DNA of 64,000 nucleotides, from the NCBI GenBank assembly GCA_030431875.1, contig JAUIIG010000004.1, positions 1 to 64,000 of the forward strand, written 5' to 3'. The notes beneath the pieces were generated by a model, which worked only from the letters and a program-made list of their open reading frames with translations, had not been told where the DNA came from and did no database searches. A program made the position numbers and the translations under genes. Positions 1 through 9,700 of the stretch are shown piece by piece. Numbering within the stretch: position 1 is the stretch's first letter; every line of letters starts with the position of its first letter. Origin of the DNA: Alphaproteobacteria bacterium. GTDB lineage: Bacteria; Pseudomonadota; Alphaproteobacteria; Sphingomonadales; Sphingomonadaceae.

Positions 1-1
1 G

Positions 2-601
2 ATTATCAACGGCATCGGCTTCTGGGGCCTGATGATCGTGATCGTGCTGATGATCATGCTGTTCGGCGGGGTGATGACGCAGAAGGTGAAGATGCCCAAG
101 CGGATCGACCTGACGCGCACCACGGATGCGCGGCAGCTGGTCGCCCGCACGGAGCTGTGGCTGGAGCAGCAGCGTCCGGCCCTGCCCGCGCCCGCCGTTT
201 CGCTGGTGGACCAGATCGGTGTGCAGCTCGACGGCCTCGGCCAGCAGCTGGAACATGTCGACCCGGCGCACCCCGCAGCGGGCGAAGTGCGCAAGCTGGT
301 GGGCGAAACCCTGCCCGAACTGGTCGAAAGCTACACCAGGATCCCCGCGCACCTGCGGACCGAGGAACGCGCGGGTTCGACCCCCGACAAGCAGTTGACC
401 GACAGCCTTGCCAAGGTCAGCCGCGAGATCGACAGCGTGACGCGCCAGCTGGCCGAAGGCTCGCTGGACGACCTGGCGATCAAGAACCGCTACCTCGATT
501 ACAAGTACGGTGATGCCGAAGGGGAGCCGCTGGCTGATCAAGGCTCGGGCCAGGGTTCAGGCGTGCCGCTGAACTTCGACCGCCAGAAGACGCCGAGCTG
601 A
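2..601 (+). CDS. Membrane-anchored hypothetical protein, 5' end outside window
   Basis: The reading frame is already open at base 2, so the true start lies upstream and the protein is incomplete at its N terminus. The visible part begins with a strongly hydrophobic stretch (FWGLMIVIVLMIMLFGGV), probably one transmembrane helix. A charged, mostly helical region of about 170 residues follows, ending in a Gly/Ser/Gln-rich tail. I recognise no enzymatic motif. It ends 13 bases before a PHA-system-type gene on the same strand, so co-transcription is likely. A single-pass membrane protein with a cytoplasmic helical domain is the best description; function unknown. Confidence 0.7.
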   Translation: MINGIGFWGLMIVIVLMIMLFGGVMTQKVKMPKRIDLTRTTDARQLVARTELWLEQQRPALPAPAVSLVDQIGVQLDGLGQQLEHVDPAHPAAGEVRKLVGETLPELVESYTRIPAHLRTEERAGSTPDKQLTDSLAKVSREIDSVTRQLAEGSLDDLAIKNRYLDYKYGDAEGEPLADQGSGQGSGVPLNFDRQKTPS

Positions 602-614
602 GGATGGCGGGCTG

Positions 615-923
615 ATGGAAGTCGCCATTCCGCACAACCTCGACCGCGAGGAAGTCCGCCGCCGCTTCCGCGACAACAGCCACAAGATCGGCGACTCCAT
701 TCCCGGCGGCATGGCCGAGGTGCACACGAGCTGGCCAAGCGAGGACCGCATGGACATGTCGATCGACGCCATGGGCCAGGCACTGACCGGACATATCGCA
801 ATCGAGGACCGGCAGGTAGTGTTCCACATGGACCTGCCTGCCGCGCTGGGCTTCCTCACCCCGATAATCGAAGGCGCGATCCGGAAGCAGGGGCAGAGCC
901 TGCTGGAGCCGCCGCGCGACTGA
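615..923 (+). CDS. Polyhydroxyalkanoic acid system family protein
   Basis: 102 residues, all soluble. The N terminus MEVAIPHNLDREEVRRR, the central alternating strand pattern and the C-terminal amphipathic segment LGFLTPIIEGAIRKQG match my recollection of the small PHA_gran_rgn family (PF09650). These proteins are found near polyhydroxyalkanoate granule genes in proteobacteria; their biochemical role is poorly defined. No PHA synthase or phasin is visible in the window, so a link to storage granules rests on family membership alone. The gene follows the truncated membrane-protein gene by 13 bases and converges on the DUF2721 gene. Confidence 0.7.
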   Translation: MEVAIPHNLDREEVRRRFRDNSHKIGDSIPGGMAEVHTSWPSEDRMDMSIDAMGQALTGHIAIEDRQVVFHMDLPAALGFLTPIIEGAIRKQGQSLLEPPRD

Positions 924-932
924 GCCGGATGA

Positions 933-1397
933 CTAGAGCTCGCGCTCTTTTTCCAGGTACATTTCCGGAATGCGCAGGGCCTCGGTCGCCTCGCGCGTTT
1001 CGCGCAGGAACAGCACCAGCGACCACATGAACAGGCCGATGGCGACGATGAATGTGCCCGCCGCCACTGGGTTCAGGCCGACGTGGGCAAATTCCTCGAG
1101 GAACAGCAGCACCACGGTGATCCCGATGGCGAGCGATGCCAGCACCAGCAGCAAGAGCGCGCGGCCGATGATGACGATACGCAGGTCGAGGCTGCGGATT
1201 TCGCGCACGACCATGTCGTGCTCGCCGCCGCTGGTCTCACCGTGCAGTTCCTGCAGTTCGCGGCTGCGGTCGACCACCCGGCCCAGTCGCAATGACAGGG
1301 TGTTCATGATCCCGCCAATGGCCACCAGCACGAAGACCGGTGCGAGCGCCAGCTGGATGGTCTGCGCAGTCATGACGTCAAGTCCGAGTGTCGCCAT
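933..1397 (-). CDS. DUF2721 family membrane protein
   Basis: 154 residues with three predicted membrane segments at about 12-31, 74-100 and 111-130. A charged loop between the first two contains the LSLRLGRVVDRSREL motif typical of DUF2721. The family is widespread in alphaproteobacteria and cyanobacteria with no assigned biochemical function. It lies 10 bases downstream of the mannose-1-phosphate guanylyltransferase gene on the same strand, suggesting one transcript. Membership is assigned from the pattern of the first helix and the basic RxVDRSRE segment. Confidence 0.7.
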   Translation of the reverse strand: MATLGLDVMTAQTIQLALAPVFVLVAIGGIMNTLSLRLGRVVDRSRELQELHGETSGGEHDMVVREIRSLDLRIVIIGRALLLLVLASLAIGITVVLLFLEEFAHVGLNPVAAGTFIVAIGLFMWSLVLFLRETREATEALRIPEMYLEKEREL

Positions 1398-1407
1398 TGC
1401 CCTGCCC

Positions 1408-2439
1408 CTATTGCTTCGCCGCGCCGGTCAGCTTGCCGACCAGTTGCGCGCCGTCCATCGTTGTCACCAGCACTTCGTCGCCGCTGACCACCACGGCCAC
1501 GTCGACGAGGCCGATGGCGGAAATGCGCGGTCCGTCGGTTTCTGCCAGCACGCCGCGGCATTCGAGCAGCTCGACATTGCCGCGCGTCCGGTTGCCATGG
1601 GCATCGCCTTGACGCGCGTCGCGCAGGGCCTGCCAGTTGCCGATGTCGGACCAGCCCATGGCGACCGGCACCATGGCCGCGCGGTAGGTTTCCTCCATCA
1701 CCGCGTAGTCGACGCTTTCACCGGTAATCTCGGCAAAGCTGGCGGCATCAGGGTGGAACCGCGCCCCTGCGCTTGATCCGGCAGCCACTGCCTCCCGCAC
1801 GGCCGCAGCCATGTCCGGGCGATGCTGTTCCAGCTCGGCGAGGAAAGCACCCGCGCGGAAGGCGAAGATGCCGCCGTTCCAGCTGTAGTCACCCGAACCA
1901 AGGAACGCGATGGCGCGGTCAAGATCAGGCTTTTCGACAAACTGTTCGACTGCGAAACCGCCGTCGATCTCCGCACCCCGGCGAATATAGCCATAGCCGG
2001 TCTCGGGGTGGCTCGGGGTGATGCCGAAGGCCACCATGTAGTCCTTGCGGGCAAGGCCTGCCGCAGCCTGTGCCGCTGCATGGAAGGCCGGGACGTCGGC
2101 GATGTGATGGTCGCTGGGGCAGACCAGCATGACAGCGTTTTTGGGAAGGTGCGCGGCTGCCAGGGCAATGGCGGGCGCGGTGTTCTTGGCTGCCGGCTCA
2201 ACGATGATCATCGCATCCCGGTCGCCCAATTGGGCTTCGACGTGCGGCAGGTGCGCCTCGCCCGTCACGACCACCGGCGCGGCGAACAGCGCCGGGTCGC
2301 CCGTGCGCGCCAGTGTCGCCTCGAACAGGGTCGCTTCTCCCACCAGCGGCAGGAAAGGCTTGGGCATGGCCTTGCGGCTGACCGGCCACAGCCGCGTGCC
2401 GCTGCCACCGCACAGGATTACCGGATGGATCAAGCTCAT
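1408..2439 (-). CDS. manC: Mannose-1-phosphate guanylyltransferase
   Basis: 343 residues. It catalyses GTP + mannose-1-phosphate to GDP-mannose, feeding capsule, exopolysaccharide or O-antigen synthesis in the cytoplasm. The N-terminal nucleotide-binding signature GGSGTRLWP (residues 11-19) and the following PKPF lysine (K27) are intact. FVEKPD and the later WNGGIFAF segment match the sugar-binding part of the family. The length corresponds to the transferase domain alone. The C-terminal cupin mannose-6-phosphate isomerase domain of bifunctional AlgA/ManC proteins is absent. No other polysaccharide genes flank it. Confidence 0.88.
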   Translation of the reverse strand: MSLIHPVILCGGSGTRLWPVSRKAMPKPFLPLVGEATLFEATLARTGDPALFAAPVVVTGEAHLPHVEAQLGDRDAMIIVEPAAKNTAPAIALAAAHLPKNAVMLVCPSDHHIADVPAFHAAAQAAAGLARKDYMVAFGITPSHPETGYGYIRRGAEIDGGFAVEQFVEKPDLDRAIAFLGSGDYSWNGGIFAFRAGAFLAELEQHRPDMAAAVREAVAAGSSAGARFHPDAASFAEITGESVDYAVMEETYRAAMVPVAMGWSDIGNWQALRDARQGDAHGNRTRGNVELLECRGVLAETDGPRISAIGLVDVAVVVSGDEVLVTTMDGAQLVGKLTGAAKQ

Positions 2440-2473
2440 GAGCGCGGCGTTAGCACAGCAATTGCGTCAATAT

Positions 2474-3199
2474 CTATCGCGCGCGAAAATCGACGCGATA
2501 TCCGTAGCGCGCCTCCACTGGCGTGCCTTCTGCGGTCCTGGCGGGATTGAAGCGGATGCGCTCCACCACCAGCGGGCATACGCGGGCGGTGGTGGCCGCA
2601 TCGACGCTACTGCTGGCAACGGTGCAATTGCGCGCGCGGCCATCGGTCGTGACCGTGAAATGAACCGTCACCGACTTGCCAAAGCGCGCTTCTCGCCCGC
2701 CTTCGGGAATGGGGAAATCGCGCGCCTCGTTGAGTTCGCCCGAGCGGACCGAGGGGCCCACCGCGACTGCGCCGCCCTGCCCGCCGCCACTACGCCCCGC
2801 TCCCGGCCCGTCTCCCTCACCACCTGCTCCTGAACCTTCGCCACCCTCGGTCGCGCCAGAACGATTCTGGTCTCCTGTAGAGGAGGCGCGCGGCGCGGGC
2901 GATGGACGCGGGATGGGCTGCTCGGGCGCGGCGACTTCGCGGGGTACGGCCTGCTCGCCAGCTTCGCCGGATGCCCCCTCATCGGGAGCCGGTGGAGCCT
3001 CGCTCGGCTCAGGCTGCGGGTTGGTACGGACTGTGACGGTAACCAGCGAGGTCGCCTGCTCGATCACCCGCGCGGTCATTTCCGGCGCGAGCAGGTGGGC
3101 CAACCCGTAGAGTCCGGCCAGGTGCAGCAGCGCGATCAGCAGGACCAGCTTCCAGCGGATCCTGCGCTTCTTCTGGGTGTAACCGCCTTGTGTCGCCAT
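2474..3199 (-). CDS. TonB family energy-transducer-like protein
   Basis: 241 residues from the ATG at 3199, chosen because AGGA lies just upstream; the frame is open further upstream without a good ribosome site. A basic N terminus is followed by one membrane anchor (KLVLLIALLHLAGLYGLAHLL). A long Pro/Glu then Gly/Ser-rich periplasmic linker follows, and a C-terminal TonB-type domain from about residue 160 (FGKSVTVHFTVTTDGRARNC ... YGYRVDF). Such proteins pass proton-motive energy to TonB-dependent receptors. ExbB/ExbD are not adjacent. It lies 67 bases downstream of the DUF3604 gene on the same strand, near the receptor at 6.7-9.8 kb, which may be a partner. Confidence 0.78.
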   Translation of the reverse strand: MATQGGYTQKKRRIRWKLVLLIALLHLAGLYGLAHLLAPEMTARVIEQATSLVTVTVRTNPQPEPSEAPPAPDEGASGEAGEQAVPREVAAPEQPIPRPSPAPRASSTGDQNRSGATEGGEGSGAGGEGDGPGAGRSGGGQGGAVAVGPSVRSGELNEARDFPIPEGGREARFGKSVTVHFTVTTDGRARNCTVASSSVDAATTARVCPLVVERIRFNPARTAEGTPVEARYGYRVDFRAR

Positions 3200-3266
3200 G
3201 GCTTTTCCTGCCTCTTCGGGCGTCTGCATGCCAGTCAGGCATGCCGCACGGCAAGACCTGACGACG

Positions 3267-5150
3267 TTATGGGCGATACCAGACCGGCGAGGACCAGGCG
3301 CGTTCCTGGATCGTCGGCGGGATGTCGATTGTGGCCGGGTCGATCCCCAGCGCCAGAGCATCGAACAGGTGATGGCGTGGCGTCGGGATTTCCAACACGC
3401 GGACATAGTAGAAGGCCGCCTGCGCCGGAACGAAATCGGGATCGGTCCAGACCGTCGCCAGCTCCTGCGCACCAATCGTGTTGGTGTAGCGCGCAGTCCG
3501 CAGGTCCACCGTGTTTCCTACTGCCGGCAGGGTGCCATTGGCGCGGAGTGAACGGTTGCCTGACCATGCGACTTCATAGATTCGCTCGTGCGTCTCGCCA
3601 TTGGCGTCGACCCAACCCTTCACCACCTGCACGCGGTCGAGGTTGGCACCGGCCTCGTCAGCCACGGCCTGGATCATGAAGCGCGGGGCGCGGCCATTGC
3701 CGGGCAGCAGGGTGCCGCCCATGGGCACGCCGCGGGCATAGCCGCGCGCGGCCCAGTCGCCCGCATCGAGGTCCGCCCGGGCGAAATCGTACCCGGCAAA
3801 CATGCGCACCCGCATGCGCGGGCCGCTGGTGCCAAAGACCTCGCGGCGGCGGAAGGCATCGAAGATCGACTGGCGATCGTTGTGGTCCGCCCAGACGCCA
3901 GCAAGACCGGCAGCCGACATCTGCGCGGCGGGGAAGATGATCGGCACGGCATCGGGGCCAAGCCTGTCAGCCGGCAGGTAATCCTCGCCCAGTTTGCCGA
4001 AGAAGTTGTTCTCTTCCTGGCTCGACAGGCCGGTGTGGCTGTCGGAGGCACCGATGATGCCGTACTGGAACGGGTTCACCCCGATGCGGCGCTGTTCGGC
4101 AAGGCCCAGCAGCAGCGCGCTGCGCACGTAGGAGCCGCGGCTGACCTCGGTCGGCACCGCCGTCAACAGCATGTTGCGCAGTTCGTAGTCGGCGAACTCG
4201 TCGCGCGGGCTGAGTTCGGGATGGGTTTCCGAGCTGCCCTTGTACTGGGTGATTTCGACCACCGTTTCCCAGCGGTTGCGCTGCGCCGCGTAGTCGGCAT
4301 CGAAGGGATCGCCGTTGACGTCGGTCAGCTCGAACATGCGCCCGTCGGACAGGTTCGAATTGTGCGGGATGGCGACGAAGTCCGCTCCCGTGCGCGCCTG
4401 CGTTTCCTCGAAGAAGTCGTAGAGGTCTTCCGGCCCCTCTGCCTGGTAGTTGGCGAAGGGCAGGAACTGCCGTGCCACGTCACCGTCGCGGTTGGTGAAG
4501 ACCACGCGGTGCATGTTCCGCATGTCCGGCGCGAAGGTCCATTCCCAACCGATCAGCGCAGTGAAGACACCGGGTTCGTTGTAGCGTTCGGCAGCGGCGA
4601 TCTGCCCTTCCCAGCTGCCGCGCATCACCGCATCGCTGCGTATCTGCGCTTCGAACTGGGCGCGTTCCTCGTCGGTCAACGGGGAATTGCCGCCAAAGCC
4701 CATGACGGCATTGGTCAGTGCCCGACCGCCCTGTTCGCGGTAGATCTCGTTCAACCGCTGGGCGATGGGATATTGCATGATCTCCGGATCACCCGCGGCA
4801 ATGCGGCTGGATACGCCAAGGCCCACGGCATGGTCCGACATGACCATGAAATCTAGCGGGCGGTCGATCTGCACGCGCTGGCCAGTACGCGGAAAGATAA
4901 CCGGCTGGCCGCGGGCAAAACGGTAGGCGGTGTCGATATCGGCATTGGCCATGCCCGAGCTGAAGGCGTCGATCGAGTTGATCGAGTGGACATGGGTATC
5001 GCCCCACAGCAGCACGCGGTCGCCCTCAGGTGCCTCGGCGCGCTCCACCTGCGTTGCCTCGGTCACCTGTGCCGGTGCGGGCTCGACAACAGTCTCCGCG
5101 CAAGCTGCGAGCGCCACCAGCATTGCCATTGGTGCCAATTTCCGGATCAT
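3267..5150 (-). CDS. DUF3604 lipoprotein (PHP-like), copy 1
   Basis: 627 residues from the ATG at 5150, preceded by an AGGACAAGGA ribosome site. The N terminus MIRKLAPMAMLVALAAC is a lipoprotein signal with lipobox Cys at residue 17. The mature protein opens with LLWGDTHVHS and later MVMSDHA, the metal-ligand style motifs of PHP-type metal-dependent hydrolases. NSNLSDGRM, GASDSHTG and the C-terminal QERAWSSPVWYRP are shared with the second copy at 10.9-12.7 kb. DUF3604 proteins have no firmly established substrate; a metal-dependent hydrolase at the outer membrane or in the periplasm is inferred. It sits between a sulfatase and a TonB-like gene. Confidence 0.82.
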   Translation of the reverse strand: MIRKLAPMAMLVALAACAETVVEPAPAQVTEATQVERAEAPEGDRVLLWGDTHVHSINSIDAFSSGMANADIDTAYRFARGQPVIFPRTGQRVQIDRPLDFMVMSDHAVGLGVSSRIAAGDPEIMQYPIAQRLNEIYREQGGRALTNAVMGFGGNSPLTDEERAQFEAQIRSDAVMRGSWEGQIAAAERYNEPGVFTALIGWEWTFAPDMRNMHRVVFTNRDGDVARQFLPFANYQAEGPEDLYDFFEETQARTGADFVAIPHNSNLSDGRMFELTDVNGDPFDADYAAQRNRWETVVEITQYKGSSETHPELSPRDEFADYELRNMLLTAVPTEVSRGSYVRSALLLGLAEQRRIGVNPFQYGIIGASDSHTGLSSQEENNFFGKLGEDYLPADRLGPDAVPIIFPAAQMSAAGLAGVWADHNDRQSIFDAFRRREVFGTSGPRMRVRMFAGYDFARADLDAGDWAARGYARGVPMGGTLLPGNGRAPRFMIQAVADEAGANLDRVQVVKGWVDANGETHERIYEVAWSGNRSLRANGTLPAVGNTVDLRTARYTNTIGAQELATVWTDPDFVPAQAAFYYVRVLEIPTPRHHLFDALALGIDPATIDIPPTIQERAWSSPVWYRP

Positions 5151-5206
5151 GTCCTTGTCCTCTCCCAGTCCTCTCCGGCGATTAGGCCGCGCCCAGGCGG
5201 ACTTTG

Positions 5207-6637
5207 TCAACTATCCCAGCCGAAATGGTCCGCCAGTTCGCTCGGCGTGAAGCGGTAGGAGCTGGCATTGGGATCGTGCAGCATGCCGGCGTTCCAGGTG
5301 TCGAAGGCAGACTTGAGCTCGGCAAAGATCTCCGGTTCGCGGAACTTCAGGTTGGCGCGTTCCAGCGGGTCGCGCACGACGTTGAACAGGTATTCCTCCC
5401 CGCCGATCGACAGGTACTTGAAGTCCCCGCGCCGCGCGGCCTTCTGGTCCTTGGCCCAGAAGCGCCAGAACAGCGTGCGTTCGGGCAGGGTACCGCCCGC
5501 CAGCACTGGCCGCAGGTCCATCCCGTCGCTGGGATAGTCCGGATGCGGTGCAGACCCTGCTGCGGCGAGGAAGGTAGGCAGGAAATCCATCGACAGCGCG
5601 GGCACGTCGGTCTCGGTGCCCGGCAGGGTTAGGCCCGGCCAGCGCACGATGAGGGGAACACGCATTCCGCCTTCTAGCAGCTCGGTCTTGATCCCGGTGA
5701 AGGGCCAGTTGTCGCTGAAGCGTTCGCCGCCGTTGTCGCTGGTGAAGACGACGACGGTGTCCTGCTCCATGCCGTGCTCGGCAAGGCGCGCGAGCACGCG
5801 GCCGATATTCATGTCGAGGCTGGTGACCATGCCGGCGTAGGTATCCATGTCGCCGCCGTCGAAGTGCGTGATGTCCAGCGAGCCGGGAATGGTCGGGCCG
5901 TGTTCGGCGAGACGCGCACTTTCGGCGCGACCTTCTTCGTTGTTGGCTTCCCACGGCCAGTGTGGCGCGGTGAAATGCAGCGACAGCAGCCACGGCTTGT
6001 CCTCCTGCGCGCGCTCGTCGAGGTATTCGATTGCGCGATCGGCCATGAGGTCGGTCATGTAGCCAACCTCCTCGACCTGCACGTCGCCGTCCCACAGGTC
6101 TGGGTTGCCGCCCACGTCGTGGGTGAAATAGTCCACCCCGCCGCCGCGAATACCCCAGAATTCGTCGTAGCCACTCAGCCGCGGTCCGAAGTTCGGCAGC
6201 CAGCCGAGGTGCCACTTGCCCACCAGGCCGGTGTGGTAGCCGGCATCGCGCAGCAGTGAGGGCATGGTGGGATGCGACGGGTCGAGGCCCAGTTCGCGGT
6301 TGCCCAGCGGTTCTTCCAGTCCGACGCGCAAACGGTACTGGTAACGCCCGGTGATCAGCCCGACGCGGGTGGCCGAGCAGACCGCCGAGTTGGCATAGCC
6401 ATGGGTGAACTTCAGGCCTTGCTGCGCCAGCCCGTCAAGCACTGGCGTTTCGTATTCGCGTCGCCCGTAACAGGACAGGTCGGCGTAGCCGAGGTCGTCG
6501 GCCATGATGAACAGGAAGTTGGGCTTGCGTCCCGGCGTATGGGCCAGCCCCGGCACGGTTACCGCCAGGGTCGCAGCGCCAGCCACGCCCATGGCCCCGC
6601 GGCGGGTAAACTTGTCCGGGAAACCTGTCTTCGTCAC
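5207..6637 (-). CDS. Tat-exported sulfatase (arylsulfatase A type)
   Basis: About 476 residues if translation starts at the GTG at 6637, which has a GGGGG ribosome site; an upstream GTG at 6658 lacks one. A twin-arginine signal (FTRRGAMGVAGAATLAV) precedes FLFIMADDLGY, the metal-binding Asp pair. VCSATRVGLITGRY carries the formylglycine cysteine. The core is C-x-A-x-R, whereas the classical aerobic signature is C-x-P-x-R, so maturation by the usual formylglycine-generating enzyme is less certain. TSDNGGER supplies further metal ligands. Sulfatases of this family remove sulfate esters from carbohydrates or aromatics. Position between the TonB receptor and a DUF3604 gene suggests processing of an imported sulfated substrate (inference). 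Confidence 0.88.
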   Translation of the reverse strand: MTKTGFPDKFTRRGAMGVAGAATLAVTVPGLAHTPGRKPNFLFIMADDLGYADLSCYGRREYETPVLDGLAQQGLKFTHGYANSAVCSATRVGLITGRYQYRLRVGLEEPLGNRELGLDPSHPTMPSLLRDAGYHTGLVGKWHLGWLPNFGPRLSGYDEFWGIRGGGVDYFTHDVGGNPDLWDGDVQVEEVGYMTDLMADRAIEYLDERAQEDKPWLLSLHFTAPHWPWEANNEEGRAESARLAEHGPTIPGSLDITHFDGGDMDTYAGMVTSLDMNIGRVLARLAEHGMEQDTVVVFTSDNGGERFSDNWPFTGIKTELLEGGMRVPLIVRWPGLTLPGTETDVPALSMDFLPTFLAAAGSAPHPDYPSDGMDLRPVLAGGTLPERTLFWRFWAKDQKAARRGDFKYLSIGGEEYLFNVVRDPLERANLKFREPEIFAELKSAFDTWNAGMLHDPNASSYRFTPSELADHFGWDS

Positions 6638-6720
6638 GCTTGCGCCCCCAATATTCACTCAATCAAACCAGAACGGCAGCGGCGATGCTAGCTGCGCATC
6701 GCCGCTGCCGCCAGAGCCAG

Positions 6721-9700
6721 TTAGAACCGCAGCCGGGCGCCGACGGTGTAACGGCGGCCCAGCACGTCATAGACGCTGGCGTTGTACTGCGACGAATAGC
6801 CGAGGAAAGCGCTGTAGCTGGGCGTCACCGGCGGATCTTCGTCGAACAGGTTGTTGACGTTGCCGAAGACTTCCAGCTCCGCACCGCTCAGTTCGAAGGT
6901 GTAGCCAAGCCGCACGTCGACGTAGGTCACCGCGTCGACCGTGTTGTCGACAATGCCCACACCCTCGGTCAGCTGCACGTCCTGCACACCCTGACCGGTG
7001 TGGCGGGCCTGCACGAGCGCGGCAAAGCCGCCGTTGCTGTAGGTGATGCTGCCGGTTGCCTTGAAGTCGGCATAGGGCAGGTAGACGCCCGAGTTTTGCG
7101 TCGCACCTGTCTGCCCCGCGAAATCGGTCGTCACCCCAGAGGAGTTGGTTTCGGACCGTTCCAACAGCCAGGAGGCGAAAACCCGGGCGCCAAGCATTTC
7201 ATCCCCACCGAACAGGTTGACCGGGGCATTGTAACCGGCCTCGAAGTCGATCCCGCGCACAGCCGCCTGGGCCACGTTCACGAAGACGTCACCCACCAGG
7301 ATGATGTCCCCCACGGCCGAAGGCGTTGCGGCACCGGTCGACAGGGTGATGAGATCGCAGAACTCCTGCGCGCTCTGCAGGAAGCAACGGTCGAGTACCG
7401 ACTGGTTGCCCACCTGGCTGATCGCCCCTTCGATGGTGATGTCATAGTAGTCGAGCGACATCGAGAAGCCGGGAATGAAGTCCGGCTGGAACACCGCACC
7501 GATGGTGAAGGTGTCGGCTTCTTCCGGGTTCACCGCCGGGTTACCACCCGAGAAACGGGTGACGTTGAGCGCCTCGATGGCCGCCGTACGCGGATCGTCG
7601 ACCGTGGCCACGCCGCCGGTCTTGTCGAAGCGTTCCGATAGATTGCCGGCGCGCACGTCACGCGAATAGGTGCCGCGCAAGCGCAACTGGTCGTCCGCGA
7701 AGCCCAGCTCCAGGCCGCCCTTGTAGGCCCAGACCGAACCCGAGCCGGAATAGTCGGCCCAGCGCACCGCGCCGTTGAGGTTGGCGGAGAAGTCATCGGT
7801 ATCCGCCAGCGGCATCAGGAATTCGCCGAAGACTTCCCACACCTCGGCGTCGCCGCGGATGTTGGAAACCTTGGAGTACTGGATTCCCACCGTGTTGGCG
7901 CAGTCCGCCCCGTTCACGCCGCGCAGGCCGGGTGCTTCGCCGTTGCACAGTACGGGGTGGCCACCCACGTGGTCGGAGGACGGGTTGGTGACATCCTGCA
8001 CCAGCTGCAGGATCTCATCGCGACGATAGGAACCACCCACGGCAATCGCCAACGGTCCGGCCCACAGGTCAACGAGGTCACCCGCGGCCGAAATTTCGGC
8101 GAAGTGCTGCTCGAAGGTGGTGATGTTCGTCTTGTTCTCCGGCGAGGTGTAGCTGTAGGTCCGGCCAGAGGCGAAGCCGTCCTCGGCGAAGGCGATCGGC
8201 GTCGTGATCTGCTGGCCCGCGTCGAAGGTGGTTACGTAGTCGATCGCCCCTTGCGAGGCATTGCCGCGGCCGAACAGGTTGAGCGGCTGGCAGCCCGGGA
8301 AGGCATTGCCGAACAGGCTGACACGGCAGACCGGGTTGCCGGTGCCGTCGTCCACCGCGTCAACGGCAGCAAAGATGCGGTCCACCCGCAGGCCGCGCTG
8401 TTCCCAGACACGCTGGGAGTGGCCGTACTGGTAGAAGGCATCGATGGACCAGCCGTTGTCGAGTTCGTAGGTCAGCCCGCCGACACCGATATGCTGCGTG
8501 GTCTCGTCATCCAGGAAGCCGAGGCCGATATCTTCGAGGCTGCCCATGCGGCGCAGGGTGAAGCTCTCGATGCCCTGGTCGATCATGGTCTGCCGCAGGC
8601 TGTCGGGCAGGTAGAAGTTGTCCTGAAAGATCGTCAGCGCAGTCGGCGTTCCGCCGAAGCTGGAGCGCGGCGTGTTGTACTGCCAGATAGAGGTCTTGCC
8701 GTGCAGGTACTGGGCGAAGACCGACAGGTTGTCGCTTACGTCGTAGTCGGCATAGGCAAAGACCGAGTAGCGCTGCAGGTCGGGATAGAGGCTGGGAGCT
8801 TCGGCGCCCAGGTCATCATTCGAACTGCCTGCCGTGCGAGCTGGCGGAATGCCGTAAGGGAACTGGCTTTCGGTCCCCGGCTGGTAGGCCGAAACGTTAC
8901 CGTTGCGATCGAACACCAGCTGGTGGATTGCCGTGCCCGGAGCAGAGATCCGGCCGTCAAAGCTGGCATTGGCCGACACGGTATTGGGAACGAAGCGATA
9001 GGGATCGGCCTGCGTGCCGCTGCCGAAAGTGCCCCAAGCCTGGTACCAGTCACGATCGTCGTAGGTGAAGATGCCTTCTTGGTCGTAGTATTCGCCAGCG
9101 ACGATGAAATGACCGCGGCCACCGGCGAAGCTGGTGCCGTAGATGCCCGACAGCTCGTAATTCTCGCCATCGTCGCGGCTGGTGATACCGGCCTGGGCCG
9201 ACAGCTCGATCCCTTCGAAATTGGTATCGAGCACGAAGTTGACGACACCTGCGACGGCATCGGAGCCATATGCGGCCGAGGCACCGCCAGTGGTCGTTTC
9301 GACCGACTGGATCATGGCTTCAGGGAACAGGTTGATGTCGACCCCGCCGAAGGCGCTGGTCGAGGGGACGCGGCGGCCATTGAGCAGCGTCAGGGTGCGG
9401 TTGACCCCGAGGCCGCGCAGGTTGAGCGAGCCATAGCCCGAGCGGGTGAAGAAGTTGCCGCTGTTGGGCGTCTGGCTGCCGTAGAACTGCGGCAGCTGGG
9501 TGACGGCCGTGATCAGCGCGCCCGGCGACAGGTTTTCGAGCTCCTGCGCGCCGACAACGGTCACCGGAACCGGGGCCTGCATGCCATCGGTGGCAATGCG
9601 GGAGCCGGTCACGACGATGCGATCCTGGTTAGCCGGCGGCGGAGCGTCCTCTTCGGCACTTGCCTCGCTATTGGCCTGGGCCTGGGCGGCGGAACTGATG

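Noticed and set aside
3200..3475. N-terminal extension of the TonB-like protein frame
   Set aside because: The added residues are Arg/Ser-rich and overlap the DUF3604 coding end. The ATG at 3199 has a good ribosome site and starts directly before the membrane anchor.
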